A stretch of DNA of 64,000 nt from the NCBI RefSeq assembly GCF_014530035.1, contig NZ_JACVMX010000001.1, positions 310,001 to 374,000 on the forward strand. The letters run 5' to 3'. Position numbers and translations under genes: made by a program. Of this stretch, positions 52,354 to 61,830 are shown piece by piece; the stretch's first letter is position 1; every line of letters starts with the position of its first letter. The notes under the pieces were generated by a model. That model was given only the letters and a program-made list of their open reading frames with translations, did no database searches and was not told where the DNA came from. The stretch comes from Leucobacter sp. cx-328 (GTDB lineage Bacteria > Actinomycetota > Actinomycetes > Actinomycetales > Microbacteriaceae).

Positions 52354-52929
52354 ATGAGTGCACCAGTTTCTCGAGGCCGCCCGCAGGCTTCCACCCGTGA
52401 GGTTCTCGCAGAGGCGGCGTGTGAACTGTTTCTTGAACGTGGGTACGATGCCACCTCGGTTACTGATCTCGCGAAGCGTGTGGGGGTAAGCCGCTCAAGC
52501 TTTTTCAACTACTTTGATGGCAAAGATGCGATTCTCTGGTTTGCACTCGACGAGCGCATCACGCACCTGCTTGATGCCCTTGCTGATGATGCTGGCACGC
52601 TTGATGATGCACTTGGAATGTTCGGTACTGGCGCAGCCCCCGAGAGTCTGCTCATTGCGATCGTGAATGCTGACGCAATGGGGGTTGGGAATGAGCTTGC
52701 GCAGGGACGCGCGGTGCGGCAAATGCGCATCGCCGATGCGCTCGTAAGCAAGCTCAGGCGTACGGGAGTCGAAGGTCGAAAGGCTGAAATTATTGGTGCC
52801 GGAATTGCCGGCGCCCTGCTAGCTGCTGTCTGGGAATGGGCGAAAAGTGGATCCGCGCGCCGTGGGCTTGATGAAGTACTGGCCGAGTCTTTGAAGATCG
52901 TGCGCGAGATATTCGCTGGAGCAATCTGA
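52354..52929 (+). CDS. TetR-family transcriptional regulator
   Basis: 191 residues from the ATG at 52354. The HTH is TREVLAEAACELFLERGYDA with SVTDLAKRVGVSRSSFFNYF (about residues 12-55). The C-terminal ligand domain is helical. TAAGCT eight bases before the ATG suggests a leaderless transcript. It is divergent from the ABC importer operon and probably represses it and itself. Confidence 0.9.
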   Translation: MSAPVSRGRPQASTREVLAEAACELFLERGYDATSVTDLAKRVGVSRSSFFNYFDGKDAILWFALDERITHLLDALADDAGTLDDALGMFGTGAAPESLLIAIVNADAMGVGNELAQGRAVRQMRIADALVSKLRRTGVEGRKAEIIGAGIAGALLAAVWEWAKSGSARRGLDEVLAESLKIVREIFAGAI

Positions 52930-52989
52930 TTTCTTCTCTACAGCGTACGGATTTCCGGCTAGCCTGAATGGAAACCTCAGGAGGAACCA

Positions 52990-53775
52990 ATGAGTCTTCG
53001 CGTAGCCGTATTTGGACATGGCGCAATCGGTGGCCGCATCGCTTCCGAACTCGCCGCTGGTAACGTTCCCGGCGTTGAACTGGCTGGAGTCATCGTGCGA
53101 CGTTCGGGCTCAGGCGGTGGGCACCTCGAGATCACGCTTGACGATGCGCTCGCCGCGGGTGATCTGATCGTAGAAAGCGCAGGAATCCCCGCGGTGGAGG
53201 AGTATGGTGAGCGCATCATCGCCGCTGGAGGCGACCTTCTCCTCGTGTCTCTTGGCGCGCTCGCGGACCCAGCGCTCCGGACGGCGCTCTACGCGGGTCC
53301 AGGCGAGCTGTATCTCAGTACCGGTGCGATTGGTGGACTCGATTTGCTTGTCGCTGCGAGCCGTGATGGCGGTGTGAGTGAGGCAAGCATCACCTCTACG
53401 AAGAAATCATCAACCCTTGCTCAGCCTTGGATGAGCAATATGGAGCGCACACGTCTCGCAACTGCGACCGAACCATTCACGCTTTTCGAGGGCAGTGTTG
53501 CAGAGGCAGTGCAGCTCTTTCCGACCTCGCTCAACGTTGCGTGTGCACTCGCCACTGCCGTTGACATGTGGGACACAGTATCGGTGAGATTGGTTGCGGA
53601 TCCGCAGGCCAAACTCACCCGGCACTCGATTGCAGCGCGTGGCTCAGCGGGCTCCTACTCTTTCGATATCGTCAATGAGCCGTCGCCCGCAACGCCGACG
53701 ACGAGCGGTGTGGTTGCGGAGGCGATGCTTGCTGGAATCCGGCGGCTTGCTGGCCAGAACGGCACATTCATTTAG
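52990..53775 (+). CDS. L-aspartate dehydrogenase-like protein
   Basis: 261 residues. The Rossmann motif VFGHGAIGGRIASELAAG opens the protein; DLIVESAGIPAVEEYGERI and LYLSTGAIGGLDLLVAA (with the catalytic-lysine region TSTKKS) are typical of the aspartate dehydrogenase (DUF108) family. Members convert aspartate to iminoaspartate/oxaloacetate, sometimes for NAD synthesis. GGAGG upstream (CAGGAGGAACCA) fixes the start. The nearby TetR and ABC genes do not show a clear link; no nadA or nadC is seen here. Confidence 0.82.
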   Translation: MSLRVAVFGHGAIGGRIASELAAGNVPGVELAGVIVRRSGSGGGHLEITLDDALAAGDLIVESAGIPAVEEYGERIIAAGGDLLLVSLGALADPALRTALYAGPGELYLSTGAIGGLDLLVAASRDGGVSEASITSTKKSSTLAQPWMSNMERTRLATATEPFTLFEGSVAEAVQLFPTSLNVACALATAVDMWDTVSVRLVADPQAKLTRHSIAARGSAGSYSFDIVNEPSPATPTTSGVVAEAMLAGIRRLAGQNGTFI

Positions 53776-53827
53776 GGAAAGCGTTCGATTTCTTGTGAAA
53801 AACCTGTGTGTTGCGCGACACTTCGTC

Positions 53828-53857
53828 TTGGTATTTGTAGAGCCTGGCGTTTAAGCT
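53828..53857 (+). promoter_or_regulatory. promoter candidate for the coiled-coil surface protein
   Basis: TTGGTA and TAAGCT with an 18-base spacer, 34 bases before the start codon. TAAGCT also appears upstream of the tetR gene, so it may be a frequent -10 form in this genome. Confidence 0.45.
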
Positions 53858-53891
53858 TTTCTCACAGGGGGGCATTCATTTCACTCGAAAG

Positions 53892-56303
53892 ATGGTGAAC
53901 GCCTTGAAGAACACATCAGGTCGGTTTGGGAAGAAACCGACCAATTCCGCTCTGCGCGCGACCGCAACGACACTTGCTGTCACGCTGTCATGCAGCGCAT
54001 TCGGGCTTATGGCCGCAGCAACACCCGCACAAGCGTCCGTCTATGGCGAACGACTTGTCACAACCATTGGTTCTTGGGGTGCTACGCCCGGTTTTGGCCC
54101 CGAAAACTCCAATGGACAAGTGCGTGCCGGACGCGACCAGCCCAACGCATTGTTTGAAATTCCGGCAATTGATAAGACGGGTCCCATCACGTACAGCGAT
54201 GCCCACCGTTCTCGCACGTACTGTCTCGCAGCGGATCAGACTGCTGTGGGCGTCGAACTCACTTGGGCTGAAGTTGGCACTCGCAAGTGTGAGAATGTGA
54301 AAACCGTCCGCCGCGGCAAGCTCAATCAGTTTGGTTTCGTTGGCGCGGTCGGCTCGAACTGGGGTAAGAAGCTCGGGGTGCTGCCGGGCAGCGATGGAAT
54401 CGGTTGGACCGGCAACCAGCAGTACTTCAATATTGAGGCTGTATCTGACCCGAAGACTGTGACTATTCAGGGCCCGGTCTCCACGAGTCTGTCGCAGAAG
54501 CCGGAGATCTTTGGCCGCGGGACGATACGCGCAACGATTCAAGTGTGGAACTCGACGACTGGTGTGCTGCTTGGCACGACGACAGTGCGCGATGACGGCT
54601 ATTGGTTCCTTGATGCTGGGACGGTGTTCCAATCAGGACAGACCGTCGAAATTACGGCGAAGCAGGTTGCTCGATACAGCGTCAAAGCCTCTGAAGCTCA
54701 CGCCACCTTTACCGTGTCGCAGCCCGTGACGATTCGGCTACGTTCTATTAGCACCCAGAAACAGCAAGCGGTGGTCTTTGGCACGGCGACACCGAATGCA
54801 AAGGTGCATGTGCGCGCAGACTCGACGGGCGAGGAAGCCTTTATTCTGGCGGACGCCCAAGGAAAATGGCGGGACCACACCTTTACTGGCCTGCCAAGCG
54901 GCAAGACCACCTTTACGGTTGTGCAGTACATCGATACGGTGAGGCCGGTACAGGGCGGATCGGCATCGATTGGGTTCAGCATTGAGGTGCCTGCTGTCGC
55001 AGAAAAGCCGGTGACGCCTGTTGTGCCAGAGAAGCCGGTTGAGCCGGTGACGCCTGTTGAGCCAGAAAAGCCGGTCGATCCTGTCGATCCGGTCGTCCCA
55101 GACTCGTCCGTTGTTGAAACGTTTGATCACGATCCAGGCGATATCACCACGGAGACAAGCGAGGAAGACGAATCCAGCGTCGAAGCAGTGACTGACGATG
55201 CGGTAGAACAGTTGCCGCTCGGCCCCTCCGCCAAAGCTGTGGAGGAAGCTCGCCTTGAAGAGGCGCGTCTCGCGGCGCTCGCCGAGCTTGAGGAAAAGCG
55301 CCTGGCCGCCGCACGGGAGGCCGAAGCGAAGCTTGCCGCTGAGCGGCGCGAACTTGAACAGAAGCAGCGCGAGCTTGAGAAGCTACAGCGAGAACTTGCC
55401 GAAAAGAAGCCCGAGACCGAGCTTGATCAACCGGCCGAAAGCGAGACGAAGCAAGACGTTGAGATCGGGTCTCATGCTGCCATTCAACCGGAGCCAGATG
55501 CCTCGCCAGAGACTGAGGACTCAAAGGCTGCCACTGGCGTGACTGCTGATGTTTCTGCCGAGGCAGATCGCCTTGAAGAGGCGAAACGAGTGCTTGAAGC
55601 CGAAAAGCGTGCCCTTGAAGAGCGCGCGGCTGCTGAAGCAGCCCAGCAAGAGGAGGGTGAGCAACCGCACGATATTGCACAAGCCGTCGCAGAAATCGAT
55701 GTTGTGGCAGAAGCGGAGCTTGTCGCTGAAACGCTGCCAGCCGCTGAGAACGCTGAGGCCGCTGAGCCTGTGCCTGCTGAGCCTGTGCCCGCGCAGGTCC
55801 CAGCGAACGACGTGGCCGAAGCAGTACCCGGAGTAGACAAGCCAGTGTATTCGCCTGACAATACAACATTGCCGGCAGTAGGTCGCGTAGAGCTAACAGC
55901 CCCCTTGGAGCAGGCCGGTGGACGAGTCACGATAAACGTTCAACCGGCAAGGGCTCAGAATGTCGCTCCCGCGCCCCAGCCAGTCACCACGCTTGTGCGA
56001 GCTCAGGCTGAAGCAGCGCCGGTTGCCGCGGTACATACACGCGAATCGGCACGATCGGTGGCTTTGCCGATAGCAGCCTCGGCCCCGACCGCTCCGAAAC
56101 CCGCGGCGGTTCCGATGAAATCTGTTGTCGCAGACAAAAGCGCCGCAATCGCGAGTGTTCGAGAGTCTGAAAGCGTGAACATGGGCGGTATTTACGTGCT
56201 CGGCTTCGGAGTGCTTGCAGCGGCTGGTGCGGCCGCATGCTCGCGCGAGGTGCTACGTCGACGCAATACTGCCGTGAACCAGGATGATGTCTCAGCCGCA
56301 TAG
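53892..56303 (+). CDS. secreted surface protein with coiled coil and C-terminal anchor helix
   Basis: 803 residues. A signal peptide (ATATTLAVTLSCSAFGLMAAATPAQA) precedes a globular region of about 140 residues with two Cys, then two beta-sandwich (Ig-like) repeats (about 190-365). A Pro-rich stretch with PEKPVEPVTPVEPEKPVDP leads into a long Glu/Ala/Arg coiled coil (about 450-510, again 555-590), then a low-complexity Ala/Pro/Val tail. The end has a hydrophobic helix (MGGIYVLGFGVLAAAGAAA) followed by EVLRRRN, like a sortase tail but without a visible LPXTG. It may be membrane-held and span the wall as a structural or adhesive protein. A two-way terminator follows. Confidence 0.8.
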   Translation: MVNALKNTSGRFGKKPTNSALRATATTLAVTLSCSAFGLMAAATPAQASVYGERLVTTIGSWGATPGFGPENSNGQVRAGRDQPNALFEIPAIDKTGPITYSDAHRSRTYCLAADQTAVGVELTWAEVGTRKCENVKTVRRGKLNQFGFVGAVGSNWGKKLGVLPGSDGIGWTGNQQYFNIEAVSDPKTVTIQGPVSTSLSQKPEIFGRGTIRATIQVWNSTTGVLLGTTTVRDDGYWFLDAGTVFQSGQTVEITAKQVARYSVKASEAHATFTVSQPVTIRLRSISTQKQQAVVFGTATPNAKVHVRADSTGEEAFILADAQGKWRDHTFTGLPSGKTTFTVVQYIDTVRPVQGGSASIGFSIEVPAVAEKPVTPVVPEKPVEPVTPVEPEKPVDPVDPVVPDSSVVETFDHDPGDITTETSEEDESSVEAVTDDAVEQLPLGPSAKAVEEARLEEARLAALAELEEKRLAAAREAEAKLAAERRELEQKQRELEKLQRELAEKKPETELDQPAESETKQDVEIGSHAAIQPEPDASPETEDSKAATGVTADVSAEADRLEEAKRVLEAEKRALEERAAAEAAQQEEGEQPHDIAQAVAEIDVVAEAELVAETLPAAENAEAAEPVPAEPVPAQVPANDVAEAVPGVDKPVYSPDNTTLPAVGRVELTAPLEQAGGRVTINVQPARAQNVAPAPQPVTTLVRAQAEAAPVAAVHTRESARSVALPIAASAPTAPKPAAVPMKSVVADKSAAIASVRESESVNMGGIYVLGFGVLAAAGAAACSREVLRRRNTAVNQDDVSAA

Positions 56304-56325
56304 CGTCGATTCGCGTGAAAGGTGG

Positions 56326-56355
56326 AAGGTGGGCAGGCGCAATCCTGCCCACCTT
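56326..56355. terminator. bidirectional terminator hairpin
   Basis: Perfect 12-base arms at 56326-56337 and 56344-56355 with a 6-base loop, between the surface-protein stop and the convergent DUF4192 gene stop. Confidence 0.85.
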
Positions 56356-56388
56356 TCATCTTGAGCTATCGATTCTGAGCAGTTGAGC

Positions 56389-57624
56389 TCAAGCCACCCG
56401 ACAGTCGCTCGCCTCAGCCTCAACTGAGGCATACGACTCGCGGCCAAACAGCGGTACGTCTACGAGCTCTTGCACCATTTGACTGACCTTGTGCTCCGGC
56501 TCGATTCGAAGCGCCTCAGAAATGTGCTGAAGTGCAATTGACTGCAACCCCGACGTCCACCAAATCCAGCTACTGAGTGCGAGCACCCGCGGCCGATCAG
56601 CTTCGGCGATTGAGGGGAGTACTTCAGTCATGCGTTTTCGCAGGTTCACGAAGATGTGTGGGTGCTCACACTCAGGTGAGAAGCTCGCCAGTATGGCGAA
56701 CACGGTCCATCGATGGTTATCAACATCGTGTGGTTCATCTTGGCTGCCCAGTGGTACAAAGTCGAATGAGGTGTGGCCCCCGCCACGTACGATCTCCTCA
56801 GGGGATTCTGGCCGGGTGAGTAGCGCGAGCGCGAGTGCAAACCATAGGTCGGAGTCAGCTGAGAGCCGCAGCAAACGAGCGATCATGCGCGGCGGCATTG
56901 GGGTATCAAACTGCAGAAGCGCTCTGGTGACAGCGCATACTTCGCGCATGCGGCGATGAGCCTCGGGCACTGACCCGTGCTGTGAGCCAGCGGCCGGTAG
57001 CTCCTTGAGCTCGCGCCTGACTGAGGCAACCAACGCGACCTTTGACTCATTCGGTGCTGGAATGTCGCCCATATCTGTGAGGCTTGGCGGCGAAGAATCG
57101 CATGACGCGCGTTGCGAACTACCTGGCCCGCCAGTGCCAGTGTTGTGCGCCGACCCACGCAAATCGTCGCGCACTTCAATGGCTGAAAGTGGTCGACCAC
57201 TGAGCGGGAGCTTCGGGTCGTCATACGCGCCCCAGCCATCGGCAGCAACGACGCACAGGTCACGCAGTACTACTCCGTCTCGCATGAGGCAACGCTGCAG
57301 GCGGTTCGCGAAACCGCGGTGCGGAGCACCCCCGCTGCCAGCGAAGGTCGCCGTAGTTGAAACGACGAGAACCGGTTCAGACGTTGCGTCAAAGCGGCTG
57401 CTGAGCTCGCGAATCATGTCGCTCACCCCTTCAACATATGATCGCTCAATGGCGCCGCCGAATGACTCTGGGAGATCAAGCCGTGCTGATCGCTTTGCGC
57501 GCTTCCCGGAGAAAAAGACAATGAACAAGCAGTTTGTTGCGGTGAACCCTGTGAGCTGGGGGAGTACTCGAAGGAAATCTGCGGTGCTACTGCACCTGAT
57601 GGTTTCTGAACTGTTGGATGTCAT
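56389..57624 (-). CDS. DUF4192 domain protein
   Basis: 411 residues, soluble. Landmarks of the DUF4192 family are FLRVLPQLTGFTATNCLFIVFF at the start and RDLCVVAADGWGAYDDPKLPLSGRPL near residue 130. The C-terminal half carries a helical region. No enzymatic role is known. It is transcribed alone here. Confidence 0.8.
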   Translation of the reverse strand: MTSNSSETIRCSSTADFLRVLPQLTGFTATNCLFIVFFSGKRAKRSARLDLPESFGGAIERSYVEGVSDMIRELSSRFDATSEPVLVVSTTATFAGSGGAPHRGFANRLQRCLMRDGVVLRDLCVVAADGWGAYDDPKLPLSGRPLSAIEVRDDLRGSAHNTGTGGPGSSQRASCDSSPPSLTDMGDIPAPNESKVALVASVRRELKELPAAGSQHGSVPEAHRRMREVCAVTRALLQFDTPMPPRMIARLLRLSADSDLWFALALALLTRPESPEEIVRGGGHTSFDFVPLGSQDEPHDVDNHRWTVFAILASFSPECEHPHIFVNLRKRMTEVLPSIAEADRPRVLALSSWIWWTSGLQSIALQHISEALRIEPEHKVSQMVQELVDVPLFGRESYASVEAEASDCRVA

Positions 57625-57693
57625 GCACTGATCATTGCGAGCTCGATGAGGTGGCGATCAGTTGTGCACAGCGCGAAGGCGAGAAACGACAAA

Positions 57694-57725
57694 ATCGGCG
57701 CCCACAGAAGCCTGTGAGCGCCGAT
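57694..57725 (-). terminator. intrinsic terminator after sufU
   Basis: Arms ATCGGCGCCCACAG (57694-57707) and CTGTGAGCGCCGAT (57712-57725) pair with one mismatch; on the minus strand TTTTGTCG follows. It is 18 bases from the sufU stop codon. Confidence 0.85.
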
Positions 57726-57742
57726 AGTCGGAAAAGCGAAAC

Positions 57743-58216
57743 CTATGCGGCTTGCTGCGCCTCAACCTTGGTGAGGTCAGCTTCGAGCGCAACCCAACCA
57801 AGCATCGCGCACTTCACACGCATGACGAACTTTGAGACGCCCTGCAGTGCAACGGCGTCGCCGAGCAGGTCTTCATCGGGCTCACCTTCGCCGCGCGCCT
57901 GGATCATCTCGCGGAATGCAGCAATGCGGGTGCGCGCCTCGTCCATGGTGAGCTTCTCGTCGCGCACGAGCTGCGCGAGAATCGAGACCGAAGCCATTGA
58001 GATTGAGCAGCCCTGGCCTTCCCAGGAGAGCTGCGAGATGTGGCCAGTCTCGGGATCGACCGCGATTGCGAGGTCGAGTTCGTCGCCACAGCTCGGGTTG
58101 AACTCGTGGTGCGACGCCGTAAGCGCCCCCTCAGCCGGCGTTAGCTCGCCCTTACCGATGGGTCGCTTCGAATGATCGAGAATGACCTCTTGGTACAGTC
58201 CGTCGAGCGAATTCAC
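57743..58216 (-). CDS. sufU: iron-sulfur cluster assembly protein SufU
   Basis: 157 residues. The three zinc/sulfur-acceptor Cys are seen in FNPSCGDELDLA, GQGCSISMASVS and RVKCAMLGW. SufU accepts sulfur from SufS. It starts at a GTG overlapping the sufS stop (GTGA), so the two are coupled. The C-terminal tail KVEAQQAA is short, as usual. Confidence 0.93.
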   Translation of the reverse strand: MNSLDGLYQEVILDHSKRPIGKGELTPAEGALTASHHEFNPSCGDELDLAIAVDPETGHISQLSWEGQGCSISMASVSILAQLVRDEKLTMDEARTRIAAFREMIQARGEGEPDEDLLGDAVALQGVSKFVMRVKCAMLGWVALEADLTKVEAQQAA

Positions 58217-59520
58217 GCGGACACCTCCACTCCAAAGTACCGCTGAGCGCCGCGGAGCGCGTCAAGGAAACGATCGACCTCGTCCTTGGTAGTTGTCATG
58301 TGCACGCTCGCACGCGTCGATGACGCAATGCCGAACGCGCGGTGCAGAGGCTGTGCGCAGTGGTGGCCGACGCGCACAACAACGCCCTCCTGATCGAGGA
58401 ACTGGCCTACGTCGTGAGCGTGCAAGTTCTCGACGGAAACTGCTGCGAGCGAGGTGCGCTGCGCAGTCGAGTTCGATGCTGGGCCGAGTAGGCTCACGCC
58501 GGGGATCTCTTCGATGCCTGCGACGAGGTGTTCGACGAGCAGATCCTCGGTCGCGGCGATTCGCTCCATGTCAGCAGCAACCAGGTAGTCGACAGCCGCA
58601 CCGAGCGCCACGATCTGAGAGACAGGCTGCGTGCCGGGCTCGAAGCGGAGGGGCGGAGGCATGAACTCGGCACGCTCCATGGTGACGCGGGTGATGGCGG
58701 ATCCGCCAGTGCGCGACGGGGGAAGCGCTGCGAGCATCTCTGGGCGACCGTACAAAACGCCAATGCCGTTCGGGCCGAGCATCTTGTGGCCGGAGAACGC
58801 CGCGAAGTCGACGCCGAGCTCTTCGAAGTTGACGGGGATGTGGGGGACCGCCTGGCAGGAGTCGAGCACGGTGACCGCACCAACCGCGCGTGCGAGCTCG
58901 ACGAGCTCTGCGACGGGCACAATATAACCGGTGACGTTCGAGACGTGGCCGAATGCGAAGACGCGAGTGCGCTCGTTCAGGGCCTCGCGGGCGTCATCGA
59001 CTGTCCAAGTGCCGTCGGGGCGAACCGGGATGTACTTGAGCGTTGCACCCGTCTTTGCCGCAAGTCGCTGCCACGGGATGAGGTTTGCGTGGTGCTCTGC
59101 CTCAGTCACGAGGATCTCGTCACCCGCGCCCAGCGCGAAGCGCTCGCTGCCCTCGGTGAGCGCGCCGAGCGCGGTGCTCGCCTCACCCATGCCCAAGGCC
59201 ACGGTATTGAGTGCGCCAGTCGCATTGCCGGTCCACACGATCTGCTCGGGAGTAGCCGCACCAACGAACGCGGCAACCTTCGCACGTGCGCCCTCGAACG
59301 CCTCGGTCGCGGCACCAACGGCACCGCTCGTGCCGCGGTGAACCGCAGCATTGAGTTTCTCGAGGAAGTAGCGCTCGGTATCAAGAACCTGCGTCGGACG
59401 ATGCGACGTCGCTACGGAATCGAGGTACGCAGCGCCGCCCTCGCGGTCCTGCGTAACAAAGTACGGGAAGTCAGCACGGAAGCCGGCGACCTCTGCTGGC
59501 GAAAAAGGCTCTCTGGACAT
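58213..59520 (-). CDS. sufS: cysteine desulfurase SufS
   Basis: 435 residues from the ATG at 59520; an ATG at 59529 is possible. Class V aminotransferase fold: AAYLDSVATSHRPTQVLD at the N terminus, EAEHHANLIPWQRLA, and the PLP lysine in FAAFSGHKMLGPNGIGVLYG. The catalytic Cys is in RVGHHCAQPLHRAFG. It takes sulfur from cysteine for Fe-S clusters and works with SufU, the next gene (4-base overlap). The Suf scaffold genes (sufBCD) are not in this window. Confidence 0.93.
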   Translation of the reverse strand: MSREPFSPAEVAGFRADFPYFVTQDREGGAAYLDSVATSHRPTQVLDTERYFLEKLNAAVHRGTSGAVGAATEAFEGARAKVAAFVGAATPEQIVWTGNATGALNTVALGMGEASTALGALTEGSERFALGAGDEILVTEAEHHANLIPWQRLAAKTGATLKYIPVRPDGTWTVDDAREALNERTRVFAFGHVSNVTGYIVPVAELVELARAVGAVTVLDSCQAVPHIPVNFEELGVDFAAFSGHKMLGPNGIGVLYGRPEMLAALPPSRTGGSAITRVTMERAEFMPPPLRFEPGTQPVSQIVALGAAVDYLVAADMERIAATEDLLVEHLVAGIEEIPGVSLLGPASNSTAQRTSLAAVSVENLHAHDVGQFLDQEGVVVRVGHHCAQPLHRAFGIASSTRASVHMTTTKDEVDRFLDALRGAQRYFGVEVSA

Positions 59521-59592
59521 GTTCTCCATTCTTCCATTGAACCCAACCACGGGGAAACAGTTTCTATTCCCTCCGTCACGGTTGGTAAAAAC

Positions 59593-60864
59593 CTAGTCGT
59601 TGGTACCCGCACGGGAAGGGGCAGGCGTCAGGAACCAGTTCACCGCGCCGAGGATTAGGCCGAACACCCCTGCGAAGAGCGGCAGCATGAGCGAGAGACG
59701 CACCTCACCAGTGGCCTGCAGCTCACTCTCTGAGATTGTGCCGGTGAACGCGGCAGCGAGCGACTGGCCGAGGATGATGCCCGAACCGAGCATTGTCATA
59801 ACGGTTGCCGAGCGACCGTGCGGACTGCGGGCGGTGCCAAAGGTGTAGAGCGTCACGAGCAATGGGCCGACACCGATACCCATGATGGTGAGTGCGAGGA
59901 TGATCCGCGGCATACCTGCGTCGTGCGCGGTAGCGAGAATGACCCCGCCCACGGTGACAAAGACCGAGAATACGAGCCAGCGCATACGGAGCGTGAAGCG
60001 GGGTGAGAAGAGCGAGACCGCGAGGGCGAGAACGGCGGATCCGACGCCCATCGCGCCATATACGAGACCCGCGGCTTCAGGGTCGCTGTGCTCCTGCATA
60101 TACGCGGTGAGCGAGGTAAGGGTGGTACCAAAGACCAAGCCAACACTGGCGATGCCAAGCACAATCACGATGAGACGTGGGCGGAACAGCTCGCTGACGG
60201 GTGCAGCCGGCTCTTTCTCGGAGCTTGTGGTCGGTGCGAGCTTGGCAGATGGGTGCAGCGCGAATGCCGTGACGCAGAGCAGTGTGAGTACTGCAGCGGC
60301 AATGATCGGCGCACCAGCGTTGAAGGTCGTTGCGAGCAGGCCAACGATGACGGGCCCGAACACGAACACGACCTCATCTGCCGCTGACTCGTACGCGAGT
60401 GTGCTCGACGTGACTTTGCCCTGGCGGTCAACCGGGAGGAACCGGCGGATGATCGCAACCAGGCGCGCACGCGACATCGGGGAAGTTTGAGGGCTTGTCG
60501 CGCCAACGGCGAAAGCCGCAGCGAAGACAGCAAGATTTGGCAGCTCGCTGTATGCCACCCACACCAGCGAGACGAGGGCAGCGCTGTGGAGAACAGCAGT
60601 AATGAGGAGTACCGGGCGCTGGCCGTAGCGATCCGCTGCCGCACCAATGAGTGGCCCGATCGCGGCAGAACCGATGCCGACCATTGCGGAGCCGAGACCA
60701 CCAAGCTGCATCGATCCGCGCGCGGAAACGACGATCGTCAGCACACCGATCACCATCATGGCGAACGGCAGACGTGCAATGAGCGCGAGCGGGAAGTATG
60801 TGAAGCCGGTCTGAGCGATCAGGCCGGGACCCTGAGACGACGAGGAAGCGTTGGTGTTGGGCAT
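59593..60864 (-). CDS. MFS transporter
   Basis: 423 residues with twelve hydrophobic segments. The N-terminal half contains GAAADRYGQRPVLLI, a variant of the MFS motif A, and the loop TSPMSRARLVAIIRR. The middle cytoplasmic loop is short and charged (KEPAAPVSELFRPR). The substrate is not evident; members with this form are often drug or sugar exporters. It is divergent from rsmI with 33 bases between the starts and lies next to sufS. Confidence 0.82.
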   Translation of the reverse strand: MPNTNASSSSQGPGLIAQTGFTYFPLALIARLPFAMMVIGVLTIVVSARGSMQLGGLGSAMVGIGSAAIGPLIGAAADRYGQRPVLLITAVLHSAALVSLVWVAYSELPNLAVFAAAFAVGATSPQTSPMSRARLVAIIRRFLPVDRQGKVTSSTLAYESAADEVVFVFGPVIVGLLATTFNAGAPIIAAAVLTLLCVTAFALHPSAKLAPTTSSEKEPAAPVSELFRPRLIVIVLGIASVGLVFGTTLTSLTAYMQEHSDPEAAGLVYGAMGVGSAVLALAVSLFSPRFTLRMRWLVFSVFVTVGGVILATAHDAGMPRIILALTIMGIGVGPLLVTLYTFGTARSPHGRSATVMTMLGSGIILGQSLAAAFTGTISESELQATGEVRLSLMLPLFAGVFGLILGAVNWFLTPAPSRAGTND

Positions 60865-60897
60865 AGCCTGCCCAGACTAACAGCGTACGATGGGAGC

Positions 60898-61746
60898 ATG
60901 ATCGTCCTTGCTGCGACCCCTATTGGAAACCTCGGGGACGCCTCCCTCCGTTTGCGCGAGACCCTGTCGAACGCGCGGGTGATCGCTGCTGAAGATACTC
61001 GGAAGACGATTCATCTCATGCGCCTGCTCGAGATCGAGAACCGACCCGAGCTCATCGCGCTGCACGACCACAATGAGCATGAGCGCGCTGCGTCGCTTGT
61101 GGAGCGTGCCCGCACCGAGGAAATCGTCCTCGTAAGTGATGCCGGTATGCCGACTGTCTCGGATCCCGGATTCCGCGTCGTCCAGCTCGCCGCTGAACAG
61201 GGCGTCGATGTCACCGTGATCCCCGGACCTTCGGCTGTCGTCTCCGCGCTCGCAATCGCGGGCCTGCCGACCGACCGCTTCGCCTTCGAGGGCTTCCTGC
61301 CCCGCAAGGCCGGCGAGCGCGAGCGCATGATCGCCGAGCTCGCTGGCGAACGTCGCACTCTCGTCTTCTTTGAATCACCGAACCGCATCGCGAAGTCGCT
61401 CGCTGACCTTGCGACCGGTTTTGGCGCGGATCGTCCAGCAGCGGTCTGCCGCGAACTCACGAAGATGCACGAAGAGGTTCGCCGTGGTGGCCTCGCAGAG
61501 CTCGCCACCTGGGCAGAAGACGGCGTGCGCGGCGAGATCGTGCTCGTTGTCGGTGGCGCCCCCGAGACGATCATCGACGAAGCTTCGGCGCTCGACGCCG
61601 TGCTCGCACGCGCAGATGCCGGTATGCGGTTGAAAGACGCAACCCGCGAGGTCGCTGCTGAGACCGGCCGCTCCGCCAGAGAGCTCTACGAAGCAGCGCT
61701 CGCAGCGAAGCCCGCTGGCAGCAAGCCAGGTAAAGCACGTAAGTAG
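60898..61746 (+). CDS. rsmI: 16S rRNA (cytidine(1402)-2'-O)-methyltransferase RsmI
   Basis: 282 residues. Diagnostic stretches are ATPIGNLGDASLRLRETL at the N terminus, IAAEDTRKTIHLM, LVSDAGMPTVSDPGFRVV, VIPGPSAVVSALAIAGLPTD and FEGFLPRK. The enzyme methylates C1402 in 16S rRNA. The ATG at 60898 is chosen because the family begins here; a frame open to 60487 is not coding upstream. It is the first of a plus-strand row of genes that goes on to dxr. Confidence 0.93.
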   Translation: MIVLAATPIGNLGDASLRLRETLSNARVIAAEDTRKTIHLMRLLEIENRPELIALHDHNEHERAASLVERARTEEIVLVSDAGMPTVSDPGFRVVQLAAEQGVDVTVIPGPSAVVSALAIAGLPTDRFAFEGFLPRKAGERERMIAELAGERRTLVFFESPNRIAKSLADLATGFGADRPAAVCRELTKMHEEVRRGGLAELATWAEDGVRGEIVLVVGGAPETIIDEASALDAVLARADAGMRLKDATREVAAETGRSARELYEAALAAKPAGSKPGKARK

Positions 61747-61830
61747 TGTGCGGGGCGCGGATTTCACATCGAGCCTGGGCCCGTCTACAAGGAAACCGCA
61801 AGACCAATAGCCGCAGGAGGCACGAAACAC

